Source: Nageia nagi (taxonomy: Eukaryota; Pinophyta). From it: a stretch of 64,000 nt of DNA. A program made the position numbers and the translations under genes. Below the pieces are notes generated by a model. It was given only the letters and a program-made list of their open reading frames with translations. It searched no databases and was not told the DNA's origin. Within the stretch, counting starts at the first letter, position 1. Every line of letters begins with the position of its first letter. Of this stretch, positions 35,192 to 46,640 are shown piece after piece. The DNA lies in contig JBITNC010000001.1 of NCBI GenBank assembly GCA_050084985.1, forward strand, positions 1,922,001 through 1,986,000, given 5' to 3'.

Positions 35192-36379
35192 TGTAAAGAT
35201 TCAATTATAAACTCAAGTGCAAATTAGCATATTCAACCAAGTAAACCCCAACGTCTGGTCTAGGGCATCCAAATTATGCATACACAACACAAACTAGCCA
35301 ACATCTGGCAAAGACTAACCAATATCAATTATTACAAGTTCACAATGCCAACATATGAATCACACATGCATGAATGAGTAATCAAACCACAACGTTGCAA
35401 TAATGGACAAGTGTACAATATAACATGAGATACGAATGCTCAATAGTTGTATGTATGATAATCAATGAACAACAATACAATACCAAGCTCCCAAAGCTAG
35501 ACATTGGCCTCCAAGGAGCCAACTAGGGCACAAGTCACAACAAATATCCTCAAGTTGGACGAACGAATGGGATAGTCTTGCTACCTTAGAACCCGATTCT
35601 TTTCTATCGAAGGAGCCCTCCTTTGATCTTATGAACCACTAAAGGTAGAAGCACAACCTTGGAATACCACCAGATGGGCAAGGGTGCTACACTAGTGTCG
35701 TAGACTAACAAGATCCCTCAGCCTACTAATCCTCCTAGATGTTGCAACTAGGGGTTTGCTTAGCATGGCACTAAGTCTCTTGTCCTTTGGACAATATGTA
35801 TAATAATAATAATCAAGTATATCCAACTATGAGGCTTTAACGCCTTATATAACACTTTACTGGATCTGGATCTCACTTAGGAGTCATCACCCTGCTCCTT
35901 TACTCCAACGTTAGCCTCCTAAGGGTCCAAAATGTCCAATGTGGGTGCCTAGGGGAAGGCATGCCCAACGTGGGTATCCCAGAGCCATAAATGCCAATGT
36001 GGGGGTTTGGAGTGCCATGCATGCATAACGTAGGTCTAAGAGCCATGTGTAGGGGCTAGGTGTCATTATGGGCCAACGTGGGGGTCTACGAGTCTCCCCA
36101 AGGTTGATGCATGTATACAAGTGCTCATCCATCCATCTAAGTGCTAAACAGACTTTGGGATTCCCACAATCATGATCGGGATCTCCAAGTACAATAAAAC
36201 TCCTAATCTATGCTTGGGAGGGAGACATCCCACTTGGGGCCCACAGTGGGGTCCATTGACCCGTTAAGTCTTGTATCCCAAGTCCTAACTTAAAGCACAA
36301 TAACAATAATAAAATATAATACAAAGGGGAATCCGTTGGATTCCATATTTAATTATAAATGTGCAAGGGGGACGTCACA
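35192..36379 (-). repeat. Element B LTR (3' LTR on the minus strand)
   Basis: It is 1,188 bp from TGTAAAGATTC to GACGTCACA on the plus strand. Between 35,902 and 36,100 it contains tandem units of about 30 bp, each opening with CCAACGT, CCAATGTGGG or CCCAACGTGGG. Confidence 0.92.
35844..35851 (-). promoter_or_regulatory. TATA-like box in element B LTR
   Basis: TATATAAG on the minus strand, in the middle of the LTR, a suitable place for the element promoter. Confidence 0.4.
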
Positions 36380-36739
36380 AAGCCTCCCCTCTTGAATTGC
36401 TTGCCCTCGAGCAATGGTGGAAGGCTGTAGCATATTGTCTTCCAAGAATCCTTCAACCTTGTAGATTGCAATCTATCATGGAGGAATGCAACTTCAATAT
36501 CTCCTTTCCATGATGAAGGTCTTGTATGAACTATTGAATCTGTATCCTTATGCATCAATAATGCATGCAAAAGCTCCGATATGTTGCAACTATCACTCCT
36601 CTTCAATTGTTTTATGGTTGTCCTCAGAAAACAAGGGAGTGTATGGAAGCCTCTGGGGGGATGTACCTACAAGAACCTCAAGTAAATTATAGGCAAGTGA
36701 AAACAGATGGAGCCTTTGCTCCATGTATGAGGCCAAGCC

Positions 36740-37410
36740 CCCTCAAATCCTAACATGGAGTCCCAAACTCCCTCAACTGCTAGGGTGAAGCAAGAAACCT
36801 CCTCATTCTCCAACGTGGGGTACCAAACTGCTCTCTAGCCCAGTGTCAAGTGCACAGACCTTCCCAAGTCCAACATGGGGAGCCAACACTCCCTTAATCC
36901 AATCGTTGGGTACCCAAGCCCCTCCAGACCAAATGTGGGGTGTCCCAACCTCTCCATCTCACCGTTATGCACAAACATCCCTCAACCACCCATGTGAGGT
37001 GTAGCAACCCCTCTGAGTCCAACATGGAGTAACAGAGCTCCTTCAAGCTCAACGTCCCACTTCCTATCTTCACAGTGCTCCACGCGGGGGGTAGAAGCTC
37101 CCCATGTCCAACGTTAAGTTGCAAACCTCCCTGAAGCTCAAAGCTAGATGACAAGCCTCCTTGAGGCCCAACGTGGGCAATAGAAACTCCTCAAGGTCCC
37201 ACATGAGCTGTCCAGCCTCTTCAAGACCTAATGTGAGGTGCAAAATACCCTCCAAACTCAACGTGCCATGTCTGACCTCCCCAAGCTTCAATGTGGTGAA
37301 CAAGAGGTCCCTCAAACTCCACATCCCGTTCCCAAGCTCCTTAATGTGCAACATGGGATATAGGGGCTCCTTGTTGCTCTTCTCCTCATGCCACAACCTC
37401 TCCATGTCCA
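36740..37410 (-). repeat. Element B array of about 20 units of 30 bp (decapeptide repeat)
   Basis: On the plus strand the units carry cores such as CCAACGTGGGG, CCAACATGGGG or CCAACGTT followed by a CCTCC(C/T)CAAG block. On the minus strand the frame at 37,411-37,070 reads ten-residue units: TLKLGEVRHG, TLSLEGILHL, TLGLEEAGQL, MWDLEEFLLP, TLGLKEACHL. A second frame carries the pattern on to about 36,900. By eye I count about 20 degenerate units. Confidence 0.8.
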
Positions 37411-39713
37411 ATGTGGCCCCATTTTCAGCTTCCTTTTTCTGCTAGCACCACTCAATCACCTCCATCCGCTTGTTATCTACTTGTGGACAATCATCACAAA
37501 TTCCTTGCAGCGTATGGGTCTTCCCATTGATCTCAAAACTCATAGTGAGTTTCTGGTAGTTGGTGTGGTTGTCACCCAACTCGAACAGCCATTGCACTGC
37601 CAAAATGATGTGAGGATGCCCCTTCAAGGAGTAAACATAGAAGTTCTCTCTTACAGTGTAGCTCTGTAGCCTCACCCCAAATCTCTTCACTATGTGGTCC
37701 ATAGGAGTGAGTTTCCCATTGGCATTGGAAACTTTGAATCCTTCAAACCCATTGGTTTTTACTATTATAGGTTCTTCTTTTCCACAAAGCCCTCCTTGAT
37801 GAAGTTGTGAGATGCTCTTGGATCAATAAGGACCATCACATCCTCTCGACTAGCTTGTCCCACCACCTTTCGTATGAGGTGCTTCTTCACTCCAGAAGTG
37901 AAGCGATCATACCGCCCAAAGTGCCTTATGCTCTAGGTGCCTCCTAGTCCAACATGTCTACGCCATAGAATAAAAAAACTCCATTTAACACGTATTTTCC
38001 ATTTAATCGTGTATTTTCAAGGCTCCCGTATTTTAAAAATACTTACCTTCTATAGTATTTTTGGCATTTTTCCCCGTTTTTCCCGTATTTTTTGCCGTTT
38101 TTATCATTTTTCCGTATTTGTCCTTGGGCCGTATTTTCAAAAAATGTATTTTTATTCTATGGTCTATGTCAAGATCCAGGTCTAAATCATCAGTTTCCTC
38201 ATCGGAAAACACCTCTATGCAATGTACTTGTCCCTTGCCTTGGCAACGGTGCCCAAGCTCCCAAGTCTTCTTGCAATAGAAGCACTTGCCTTCCTCCCTC
38301 AACTTCCTTCATGTGGCTACATCGAACTGGTTCGTCCAAGGTGGGGGGAAGGGTTTGGCCTTGCTAGGCCCTTCCTTATCTACAAAGGTCTTCCATGTCA
38401 CCGACCATTTGTACGCCTGCCCTCACTTGAGGGATTTCACTGTCGACTCTACATTGTATGCAACCCGAATGGTATCATCAAGGCTCCTAGGAGAGGACAC
38501 CTTGACCATTCCTTACAACAGCTCCATCAATCCCTCTATGAAGAGGAATGTCAACCGCTCCTCAGGAATGTGGTGAATCATGACTACAATCTTTTGAAAT
38601 TCCGATACATACTCATCCACCGCTCCCTGTTGCCTCAAAGATGTCAGATCCCGAAAGTAATCATTCTCCTTCTTTCGATCAAACCTCTTTACCAATTGTC
38701 TAGCAAACTCATCGAAGGAGGTAATGAGTGAGTAATCTTTGCTGATTACTCCATGTTGCCACCATTCGAGGGCATCACCCTCAAAATGTAATGATGCAAA
38801 ATGGATTGCATCTTCCTCCACCATGTTTGGGCTCGAGGTGAAATAGGCCTGCAGCTGATGTAGCCATGCCCTAGCAGTCATCCTCTTCTCGTTGTACATA
38901 TGTACTTGAATTTTATTTATCTTTTGTTGCAGCTCACTATTATCTCCCCACAAGCTGCTTGGGGTGTGTGGACCGTGTGAACTACTCCCTTTCAACCCTA
39001 AGATCTCCAGGTAGCCATTGAAGTTGACATCTCTCTTAAAGCCCGGATTCAACATAGAGTACTCCCTGAAAATCTGATTTAGCTCTAGTGGGCCAGGAAC
39101 CCTATTCTTTGCCTCTTCTCCTGACTTCTTGGTGAACATGGGTTTGGACAGCTTAGGGATAATGGGTTGTTCCCCGATCTTGCCAACCTCCTCATCCAGA
39201 TACCTCCCTAGGAGAAGGTTTGTACCATGTGGCGCCTTGTGTGAGTGGGATCTCAGGGATGTGGGTTCTGGAAAACCATAAATCTATGATGAGTGGATTC
39301 CCTATCTCTGAGACTGCGGGATATCCTCATACTCAACTCCCTATCTGCTCTATACTCTTCATGCGGCTCTTCTCCTTCGTTTAGGATAGAACGTGGGGGC
39401 TAACGTGCATTTCTGGCTCCTCTCAAACTCCCACATGTCTGTTCAACTGTCTTTGCATGGTGGTGATGGCTCCAATCATGCTATGAATGGCCGAAATAAG
39501 CTTATTGAACTTTCGTTCAAGTGTGGATTCCCGAGCCAAAGTAGAGATTCTCCTCCTAGCCGATGCAAACCTACCTCCTGGCGCATCATTCTCTTCTTCA
39601 TAGTCACCTTCGTTTGGCACCTCATTCATCCATGGTCGGTGCTCTTCCTCTTGGACGGCCCTAGAAGGTGTGTCTTCTGCCTACAACTTTCCGCTCTTCC
39701 TAGCAGATGCCAT
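36894..39713 (-). pseudogene. Element B gag-protease polyprotein with decapeptide array
   Basis: It starts at ATG 39,713 (MASARKSGKL, then a stop). The 208-residue frame at 39,139-38,513 is the gag core, with RAWLHQLQAYFTSSPNMVEE, FEGDALEWWQHG and LTSLRQQGAVDEYVSEFQ. The zinc knuckle CFYCKKTWELGHRC is near 38,280. A MITE interrupts at 38,161-37,964. The protease site reads MVLIDPRASHNFI (about 37,840), where the normal D-S/T-G is D-P-R. A protease C-terminal part (37,702-37,442) has ILAVQWLFELGDNHTNYQKL. One stop separates it from the decapeptide array, in the same frame. No pol domains follow. Confidence 0.85.
37964..38161. mobile_element. 198-bp MITE inside element B
   Basis: The ends are inverted repeats: CATAGAATAAAAA at the left and its exact complement TTTTTATTCTATG at the right. 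Flanks read GTCTACGC (37,956-37,963) and GTCTATGT (38,162-38,169), an 8-bp target duplication with two mismatches, as for hAT-type MITEs. The interior has several copies of CGTATTTT. It splits the element B reading frame between zinc knuckle and protease. Confidence 0.8.
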
Positions 39714-39785
39714 CTCCTTCCGAATGGTGGATCTAGTGTAATAGCAGTGAATTGCAGCTATCATTCACAGGTTGGCCAGATCCAA

Positions 39786-39797
39786 GCTCTGATACCA
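39786..39797 (-). other. Primer-binding site of element B (tRNA-iMet)
   Basis: TGGTATCAGAGC on the minus strand, one base from the LTR. Confidence 0.9.
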
Positions 39798-40201
39798 TTG
39801 TAAAGATCCAATTATAAACTCAAGTGCAAATTAGCAAATTCAAGCAAGTAAACCCCAACATCTGGTCTAGGCCATCCAAATTATGCATACACAACACAAA
39901 CTAGCGAACATCTGGCCAAGACTAACCAATATCAATTATTACAAGCTCACAATGCCAACGTCTGGCTCACACATGCATGAATGAGTAATCAAACCACAAC
40001 ATTGCAATAATGGACAAGTGTACAATATAACATGAGATCTGAATGCCCAATGGTTGTATGTATGATAAATAATGAACAACAATACAATATCAAGCTCCCA
40101 GAGTTGGACGTTGGCCTCCAAGGAACCATCTAGGGCACAACGAATATCCTCAAGCTGGACTAATGGATGGGGCAATCTTGCTCCCTCAAAACTCGATTCC
40201 T

Positions 40202-43200
40202 TGGCCGCCTGCATGATAATGTTCTCGAGTCTCAATACGCAATGATAAGGTCAACATTGCTTGTTGGAATTGTAATGGTACAATGTGGTCCTCATCGGGC
40301 ACCTTCCAAGATGTGGTATCTTCTCAAGACCTTATCTTTCTTAGAGAGACTCACGAGAGCCTCAAACAAGCACTCCCCAACATCACAAGTTTCTATTGGC
40401 TTTCGACATTCAGGCAGGACACTCGATGCACAGGAGGGGTTCGTTGTTCAAGAGGCGTAGCCTGCCTCATCCGAGATGCCCTTTGTTCTCGCATCTCCCT
40501 ACTGTCAGTAGACCCCCACTCACGATTCATGTGGATCTAGATTCGGAGTAGCCTTCCTACTAATCGAGATGTCTTTCTCGATGTTTGCTACTTCCCACCT
40601 GCTTCCTCTTCGTATGCTCTTTACACGGATGGAGACCCATTCATAGACCTCTATAGGGACATCACACATTTTCCTTCTATGGGAGATATCATCATCTTAG
40701 GAGATTTTAATGCCAAGATAGGGGATTGTCAAACACCTATACATGAGCTAGAGGATGATGCATTTTGTACATGAGAACAGGACCTATATGATTTTGGCAT
40801 GCAGAGGACGTCAGCAGATAGGAATGCTCCTGTTACATCCTATGGCCGACACCTACCTCACCTTGCTGAGTCCCATGGACTCTTCATTCTTAATGGGCTC
40901 TCATGATTTCCTGACTCCGGTGGATTCACATGTTTTCCCCACAATGGAGGAGAGAGTGTAGTAGACTATGTCTTGGCTAGCATGCATTTGCTCACATGTA
41001 TGCAGGATTTCTTTGTCTCTTGCTGCCTCCCCCTTGCTGATCATGTGGCCATTTCCTTTATTCTCCTCGTGAATCCCACCCCCACACCACCCTCTCATCC
41101 ACCCCCCTCCTCAAGCCCCCCATGCTCTCGCCTTCACACGATACTCTTTAGCACCAATTTGGCCGACCTGTACACTATCTGTCTCTCCACACTCCTTGCT
41201 ACCAGGCCCAAACCATCCCCTCCTCCCTCCATCGCCTCCGCTACTACCACTTATGAGTTCTTATCCAATGTCCTTTGGGAGGCAGCCCTCAGCACTTTCC
41301 CCCACCGAACCTATCAATCTCGTCCTCCCCGTTGTCTGGGATCTTGTCCCAGGAATCATTGGTTTGATGCGGAATGTAAGTCCATGCACTAGAGACTCTG
41401 TTTCGCCCTCACCCATGACCTTTCTTCTATGCCTTACGTCAAGGCGAAATATCGTAGGCTCCTTTGCCGCAAGAAACACCAGTTTCTTGCCACTACTCAA
41501 CAATCCCTCATCCACTCCCTGCACCACTCCCTGAAGACCTTTTGGCGCACCCTCCTCCCAAGGAAACCCCCCGCTTCTAACATTGTCCTCAGTCTTGGGT
41601 TTCTTATGCTTGTTCACTTTACGAAGTCCCCACCCATCTCTTCGCCCCCTTCCTCATGCCAACTATTTTGTACAAAAGTTGTTCAGAGAGCCATTCAAAA
41701 ACTGTGTGCCGGAAAGGCAACTGATTGTGAGGGTTTGTAGGCTGAGTTATTGAAATATGGGAGTGATATACTTGCCTCCCCCATTGCTGACTTATTTAAT
41801 GAGGTTGTGTGTTCGGGTTTCCCCCTTCTTGGTCACAACACATTATTCATCCCATCCACTAGGCAGGAGATTGTTCCGACCCGAACAATTACAGGACCAT
41901 CATGATCAGGCACACCTTTGCCAAGCTCTATGCCACAGTTTTAGACATGAAGTTATCGGACCACCTAAAGCAAAGTGGTCTCTAAGCACAAGGGCATGCT
42001 GAGTTTAGGAGAGGTTTTCAAACTATCGACCATATTTTCACACTTCGAGCTATCATTGAGGAAGCTTGACAAAGGTCCTCTAAGGTCTTCTATTGTTTTG
42101 TTGACTTCATGAAGGCCTTCAACACAGTCCCGCGACATCTACTCTTTCGGAGACTACAGACTATTGGTATCTCTAACAGATTTGTTACTACCATTTTGAG
42201 ACTCTATGAGATAGTTATTAGTCGTTTTCAGATAGCCGATGGTTTTTTTTACATGGTCTCTAGCACTATTGTGGTTAAGCAGGAGTAACCCCTATCACCA
42301 ACTCTCTTTGGCTTATATATTGATGACCTAGAGGACTTCTTCCAGCTATACATAGCCACATATGATAGTTGTCTACTCTACCATATTCAGATTGCTATGC
42401 TACTTTTTGCGGATGATGTGATCCTCCTATCACACTCCCCAAAGAGCCTCCAATGATAGTTATATGCTCTTGCCCTTTTTTGTGACCAGAACCAACTCAC
42501 AATCAACCTCAATAAAACCAAGGCCATGATCTTTAATACCTCTAGGGCTACTCTATCCAGCTTCCATTTTTACTATAGAGGTGAGACGGTTGAGATTTCC
42601 ACCACTTACACTTACTTGGGAGTTCAGTTCTCTAGGCCATCTTTCAACCTGAAGCCAACCTCACAGACGCCTCAGCAAGGGATACGCTTCACTCTCCGTC
42701 TTGGAACGCCAGTGCTTTTAGATACACTTCCAAGATATCCCTTCGAAGATACACTTGTTTGATACACTCATTACACCTACCATTCTCTATGGTTCAGAGG
42801 TCTGGGGTCCTAGCTTTGGGCCGATTGAGTGGTCACGCATTGAGAGAGTTCAAACCATCATGCTCTAGCGTATGATCCACTGTAAGCATACAGTTCCTAG
42901 TGCATTGTACAGAGTGAGTTTGCCGTCCAACCACTTCGCCTTGAGACCATATTCAGGCTTGGGTCCTTCATTCATAGACTCAAATAGTTTGGAGACTCTG
43001 CCACTGGCCGTGAGAGGTATCCTTTTCTTGCTTTATGCTCATCGGAGAGGATTGCATCACTTGGCACTACTAGGCTCAGACGATGCTGGTACTCCGAGGC
43101 CGATCTGATACTACAGTTGGTGGGCATTTCAATTGATTGACTCCCATCCTTCAGCCACACATTGGCTACCTCAAGACCCTCGAGGGTGACACCCCATCGA

Positions 43201-44156
43201 TCTATTAGAGAGGATATCTATCGTCGCTATATTCAAGTCACTTGGATCTCTCCTCCGCATCCTCTCAGCCCCAAGCTGTCTTTCTATGCTGAGCATTTTC
43301 TGCAGCTCGCTGATGGCCTCATTGTTATGCCGACCTACCTCCAGCACCAATGGTCTTCCAGGTTGAGGGTTCCTCTCGACCAACTTCGAGTTTGCTCACA
43401 TCAGCTCCGTATCGAGATTGACCATCATATCCCTTGGACAGATAGGACTTGCCGCCTTTGTTCTCTACAGGAGATAGAGAATGAGAAGCATCTGATCTTC
43501 AGATGCCCCATCTACTATGAGATCCAGGGTGATATTACAGCTTATTCAGAGAGTCTCGGGGCTCGGTATCCACCCTCTTTCTCTACCCTAACCAGAGATG
43601 TCTAGCACTCTTCGTGCGTGAGATTACTCTTTTCAGGCAAGCATCCTTACAAAGATCTGCAAAGGCCCCCCAAACCACCAGGTTGATCAGTTCTTTCTTC
43701 CAGCCTACCTCGGGTCTCGTAGATAAGAAATGCAAGATGGGGCTCTTTCGCATACCCACGAGCTTAGGTAGACATGATGCCATCTTGCCCATCAGACCGC
43801 TACCAAACAGTCACAGCTCGGACGACAGATATACATCACTAGCTTTTTCTCCTCCACGGGTGTTCCTTCGGTCTTAGATGTTGAGAGAGACCCACGAGCC
43901 TTGCTTAGCCCTTCCAGCCCAGGGCCCTCAGTACCTAAAGTGATTGGATCTACATTTGATGATTGAGGATGTTGGTCCTTTTGGTTTCTCAATGTACTAT
44001 TGCATAGCTTTAGTGCTTCTTGCTTTTGCTTTTTCAATTTTTGGGGTTTCTCACCCCTACATTCCTGCTTTTAGCTAGATTGTACTTTTCAAGTCCCATT
44101 GACCTATTTTGGTCACCCAAGGACATTAATATTATTTCTATTTCTATTTTTCTTCA
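40202..44156 (+). mobile_element. LINE (non-LTR retrotransposon), ORF2-only copy
   Basis: The plus-strand element lies within element B's LTR. It ends in an A/T-rich tail (TATTATTTCTATTTCTATTTT) without a long poly-A. Coding begins about 50 bp from its left edge, directly with an endonuclease, and no ORF1 lies before it. Related minus-strand fragments lie at 47.6-50.0, 53.8-54.5, 56.7-57.7 and 61.3-63.7 kb. Confidence 0.88.
40245..43620 (+). pseudogene. LINE ORF2: endonuclease, reverse transcriptase, C-terminal zinc motif
   Basis: The AP-endonuclease part begins NIACWNCNG (about 40,253). It includes ILGDFNAKIG (about 40,695) and VVDYVLASMH with the SCCLPLADHV end (40,960-41,050). A proline-rich linker follows. 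Reverse transcriptase shows CFVDFMKAFNTVPRHLLF (about 42,090), PLSPTLFGLYIDDLEDFF (about 42,290) and the catalytic LLFADDVILLSHS (about 42,402). Later TYTYLGVQFSRPSF (about 42,605) leads to the C-terminal zinc-binding motif CRLCSLQEIENEKHLIFRC (about 43,450). Numerous stops and shifts disable it. Confidence 0.9.
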
Positions 44157-46640
44157 CCAAAGGAGCCCTTCTCTAATCCTGGAAACCACTGAAGGTAGAA
44201 GCACATGCCCAACGTGGGTATCCAACATTAGCCTCCTAAGGCCCAGAATGTCCAACGTGGGTGCCTAGGGGGCAAGCATGCCCAACATGGGTATCCAGGA
44301 GCCACAAATGCCAACGTAGGCATCTAGAGTGCCATGCATGCCTAACGTGGGTCTAAGAGTCGTGTGGGGGCTAGGTGTCATCATGAGCTAACGTGGGGGT
44401 CTAAGAGTCTCCCCAAGGCTGGCGCATGTATACAAGTGCTCATCCATCCAAGTGCTAAACAGACCTTGGGATTCCCACAATAATGATTGGAATCTCCAAG
44501 TACAATAAAACTCCTAATCTATGCTTGGGAGGGAGACGTCCCACTTGGAGCTCATAGTGGAGTCCATTGACCCATTGAATCTTCTATCCCAAGTCCCAAC
44601 TTAAAGCACACTAACAATAATAAACTATAATACAACAGGGAATTTGTTGGATTCCATATTTAATTATAAATGTGCAAGGGGGACATCACAAAGTGCAAGT
44701 CCAAGTCGACCTATTGGAGGGATTGGAATCCCTTCCTACCTTGAGCCACGGGTAACTCCTAGAGCCCAACCATCTATTACCAGTATCTTGAAGTAGAATG
44801 AGAAAAAACATGCAGACTTGATGGTGGCCAAATTGATTTATTATTAAGTTTTTATCAGCATTACCAAGAGCCATTTCTTGCAACCAATGTTCGATGCAAC
44901 TTGTGCAGTTGAGACTGCGTACATAGCTTCCGCTCATTCAAAAATGCAAGGGCCTCTTATGCAAGATCTCAAGCAAGAGTGTGTGGAGAGGTATATATTA
45001 AATTTTAGTTATTAAATTTTTTTCATATTTCTTTACTTGTAGTTTTTTAATTGCATTCTTAGTTCCATTTTAAATTTTAGTTGTTTTATTTTTGTTTTGT
45101 TTAGTTTTTTTTCAGATTGGCTAATATTCGAGATTCTTGGAAGATATCTAGTTGCACCATATCGGGTAGAACCCTAATTAATTGACTAGTTTATTCCAAA
45201 CAGGGCACAATATTCATGAGATCCATGGATGCATCTGCTCAGACAAAGGATTCAAATATGTTATGCGATCTATTAGACAAGTTTGTGAAGGAGGTAGGGG
45301 TGGAGCACATTTGTCCAGGTGGTCACAGACAACGCTACTAACTATGTTTCAGTCAGTAACAAGCTTATGGATAGGGATCCCTTCATTTACTAAACTCCAT
45401 GTCCTTGTCATTGCATTGATCTCTGCTATAGGGCATAGGCAAATTGCCTTGGGTGAAAGAGGTAGTTGACCAAGCAAGGTCAATCACCTAGTTCATTTAT
45501 AATGAATCCACCGTTCTTAGCATGATGGGGATATACACCAACACCGTGTTGTTGCACTTAGGAGTTACACATTTTGCCTCCAATTTATCTTTCTTCAATC
45601 AATATTCAGGTGCATGCATGTGATTCGTTTAATGTTTGTTTCTAGAGAGTAGAGTGCTTCCCCATGAGCATGAGGCTAGAGGGCCAAGTGGTGGCTTCTT
45701 TGATAGGCAAGTATCACTTTTGGATGACAATCAAAGAGGTTTGTACGATTATTGGACAACTTGTACGAGTCATCCGTTAAGTTGATGGTGATAGGCCTAC
45801 TACAGGCTACTTGTATGAGGCCAAAGCTAAGGCCAAGGAGGCCATAAAGAATTATTATATTGACTAGCCTACTAACGATAATGAGTTTGGTGACAAGCAT
45901 CCCATCTTTTGGGACCTCATTGATCAATGATAGTGCAATATGTTGTATCGCCCTATTTATGGAGCAAGGGTCATCTTGAACCCTATCTTGTTTTTTGCAC
46001 CAAACTCTCAATATATGACTGATAATAAGGTTAACATGGGGCTAACAAAATGCATATCTAGTATGGTGAGTGATCCCACCACTCATGCCAAAGTCTTCAA
46101 GGACCTTGATAAGTACAAGAACTCAAGAGGCCCCTTTGGTTTTGGTGTTGCTAAAGAGTCGCACTGTTTGCTCCCTCCAAGTGAGAAAAGCTAAAAGTTC
46201 ATTATGTTATTTTTTTATAGTTTATAATTTTAAGTTTATACATTAAGGCCTTTACCAATTAAATATTTTCTATTTGTTACTTCTTATTTTAGAAATGTGG
46301 TGGACGAATTTTGGGGGTGAGGTACCTAATTTGCAAAGATTCCTCATCTACATCCATTTTTCAAACATGTAGAGCTTCAAGATGCGAGCGCAGTTGGAGT
46401 TTGACCCTAACACTAAGATTAAACCCAATGATGATGAGCCACTTGTTCAGTACCAAAGACAAAGGCCTAGGATACACCAAAATCTTACAGGATTGCCTCC
46501 TCGTATTAGTACTCCTACTACCACGAAAGCACCTTCTCCTACCACCCCTACTAGTGGAGCATGTGGCGGTAGTACTAGTGGCCGACTGACTAGTAAAACG
46601 GCTAGAGCCTTGGGCCATCCACATTGATGCCTTGATCCTT

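Larger units (their letters stand above)
35192..44690 (-). mobile_element. Element B: Gypsy-type LTR element with gag-protease but no pol
   Basis: LTRs at 35,192-36,379 and 39,799-44,690 (the latter containing a LINE) flank a minus-strand internal region. The perfect target duplication AAGTG occurs at 35,187-35,191 and 44,691-44,695. The primer-binding site TGGTATCAGAGC (39,797-39,786) lies one base inside the LTR and a purine tract (AGAGGGGAGGC) adjoins the other. Gag, zinc knuckle and protease are present. Reverse transcriptase and integrase are missing, replaced by an array of 30-bp units. Without the LINE the element is about 5.5 kb. It inserted in the hAT relic, inside the gene's largest intron. 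Confidence 0.92.
39799..44690 (-). repeat. Element B LTR (5' LTR on the minus strand), split by a LINE
   Basis: The left piece 39,799-40,201 and the right piece 44,157-44,690 together align with 35,192-36,379. Besides the LINE there is a deletion after AGGTAGAAGCACAT (about 44,208) of roughly 250 bp relative to the other LTR. Confidence 0.88.
34897..46640 (+). pseudogene. hAT-superfamily transposase relic 2, split by element B
   Basis: The 5' part (34,897-35,191) reads MPKELDKFWQYITPLKGVAG and a BED finger, CNPCEKEFRGTITRFKRHI. Element B interrupts at 35,192. From 44,691 the frame resumes in pieces. They are MVAKLIYY and FDATCAVETAYI (44,820-44,920), then MRSMDASAQTKDSNMLCDLL (about 45,220), then WVKEVVDQARSIT (about 45,448), then GYLYEAKAKAKEAIKNYYID (about 45,801-45,860). 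After these come WWTNFGGEVPNLQRF (about 46,290) and a C-terminal proline/threonine-rich tail. The order is that of DUF659 plus hAT C-terminal domains. Stops throughout show it is dead. Confidence 0.82.

Noticed and set aside
38222-38731. 169-codon plus-strand frame
   Set aside because: It is antisense to the element B gag and zinc knuckle, which are clear on the minus strand.
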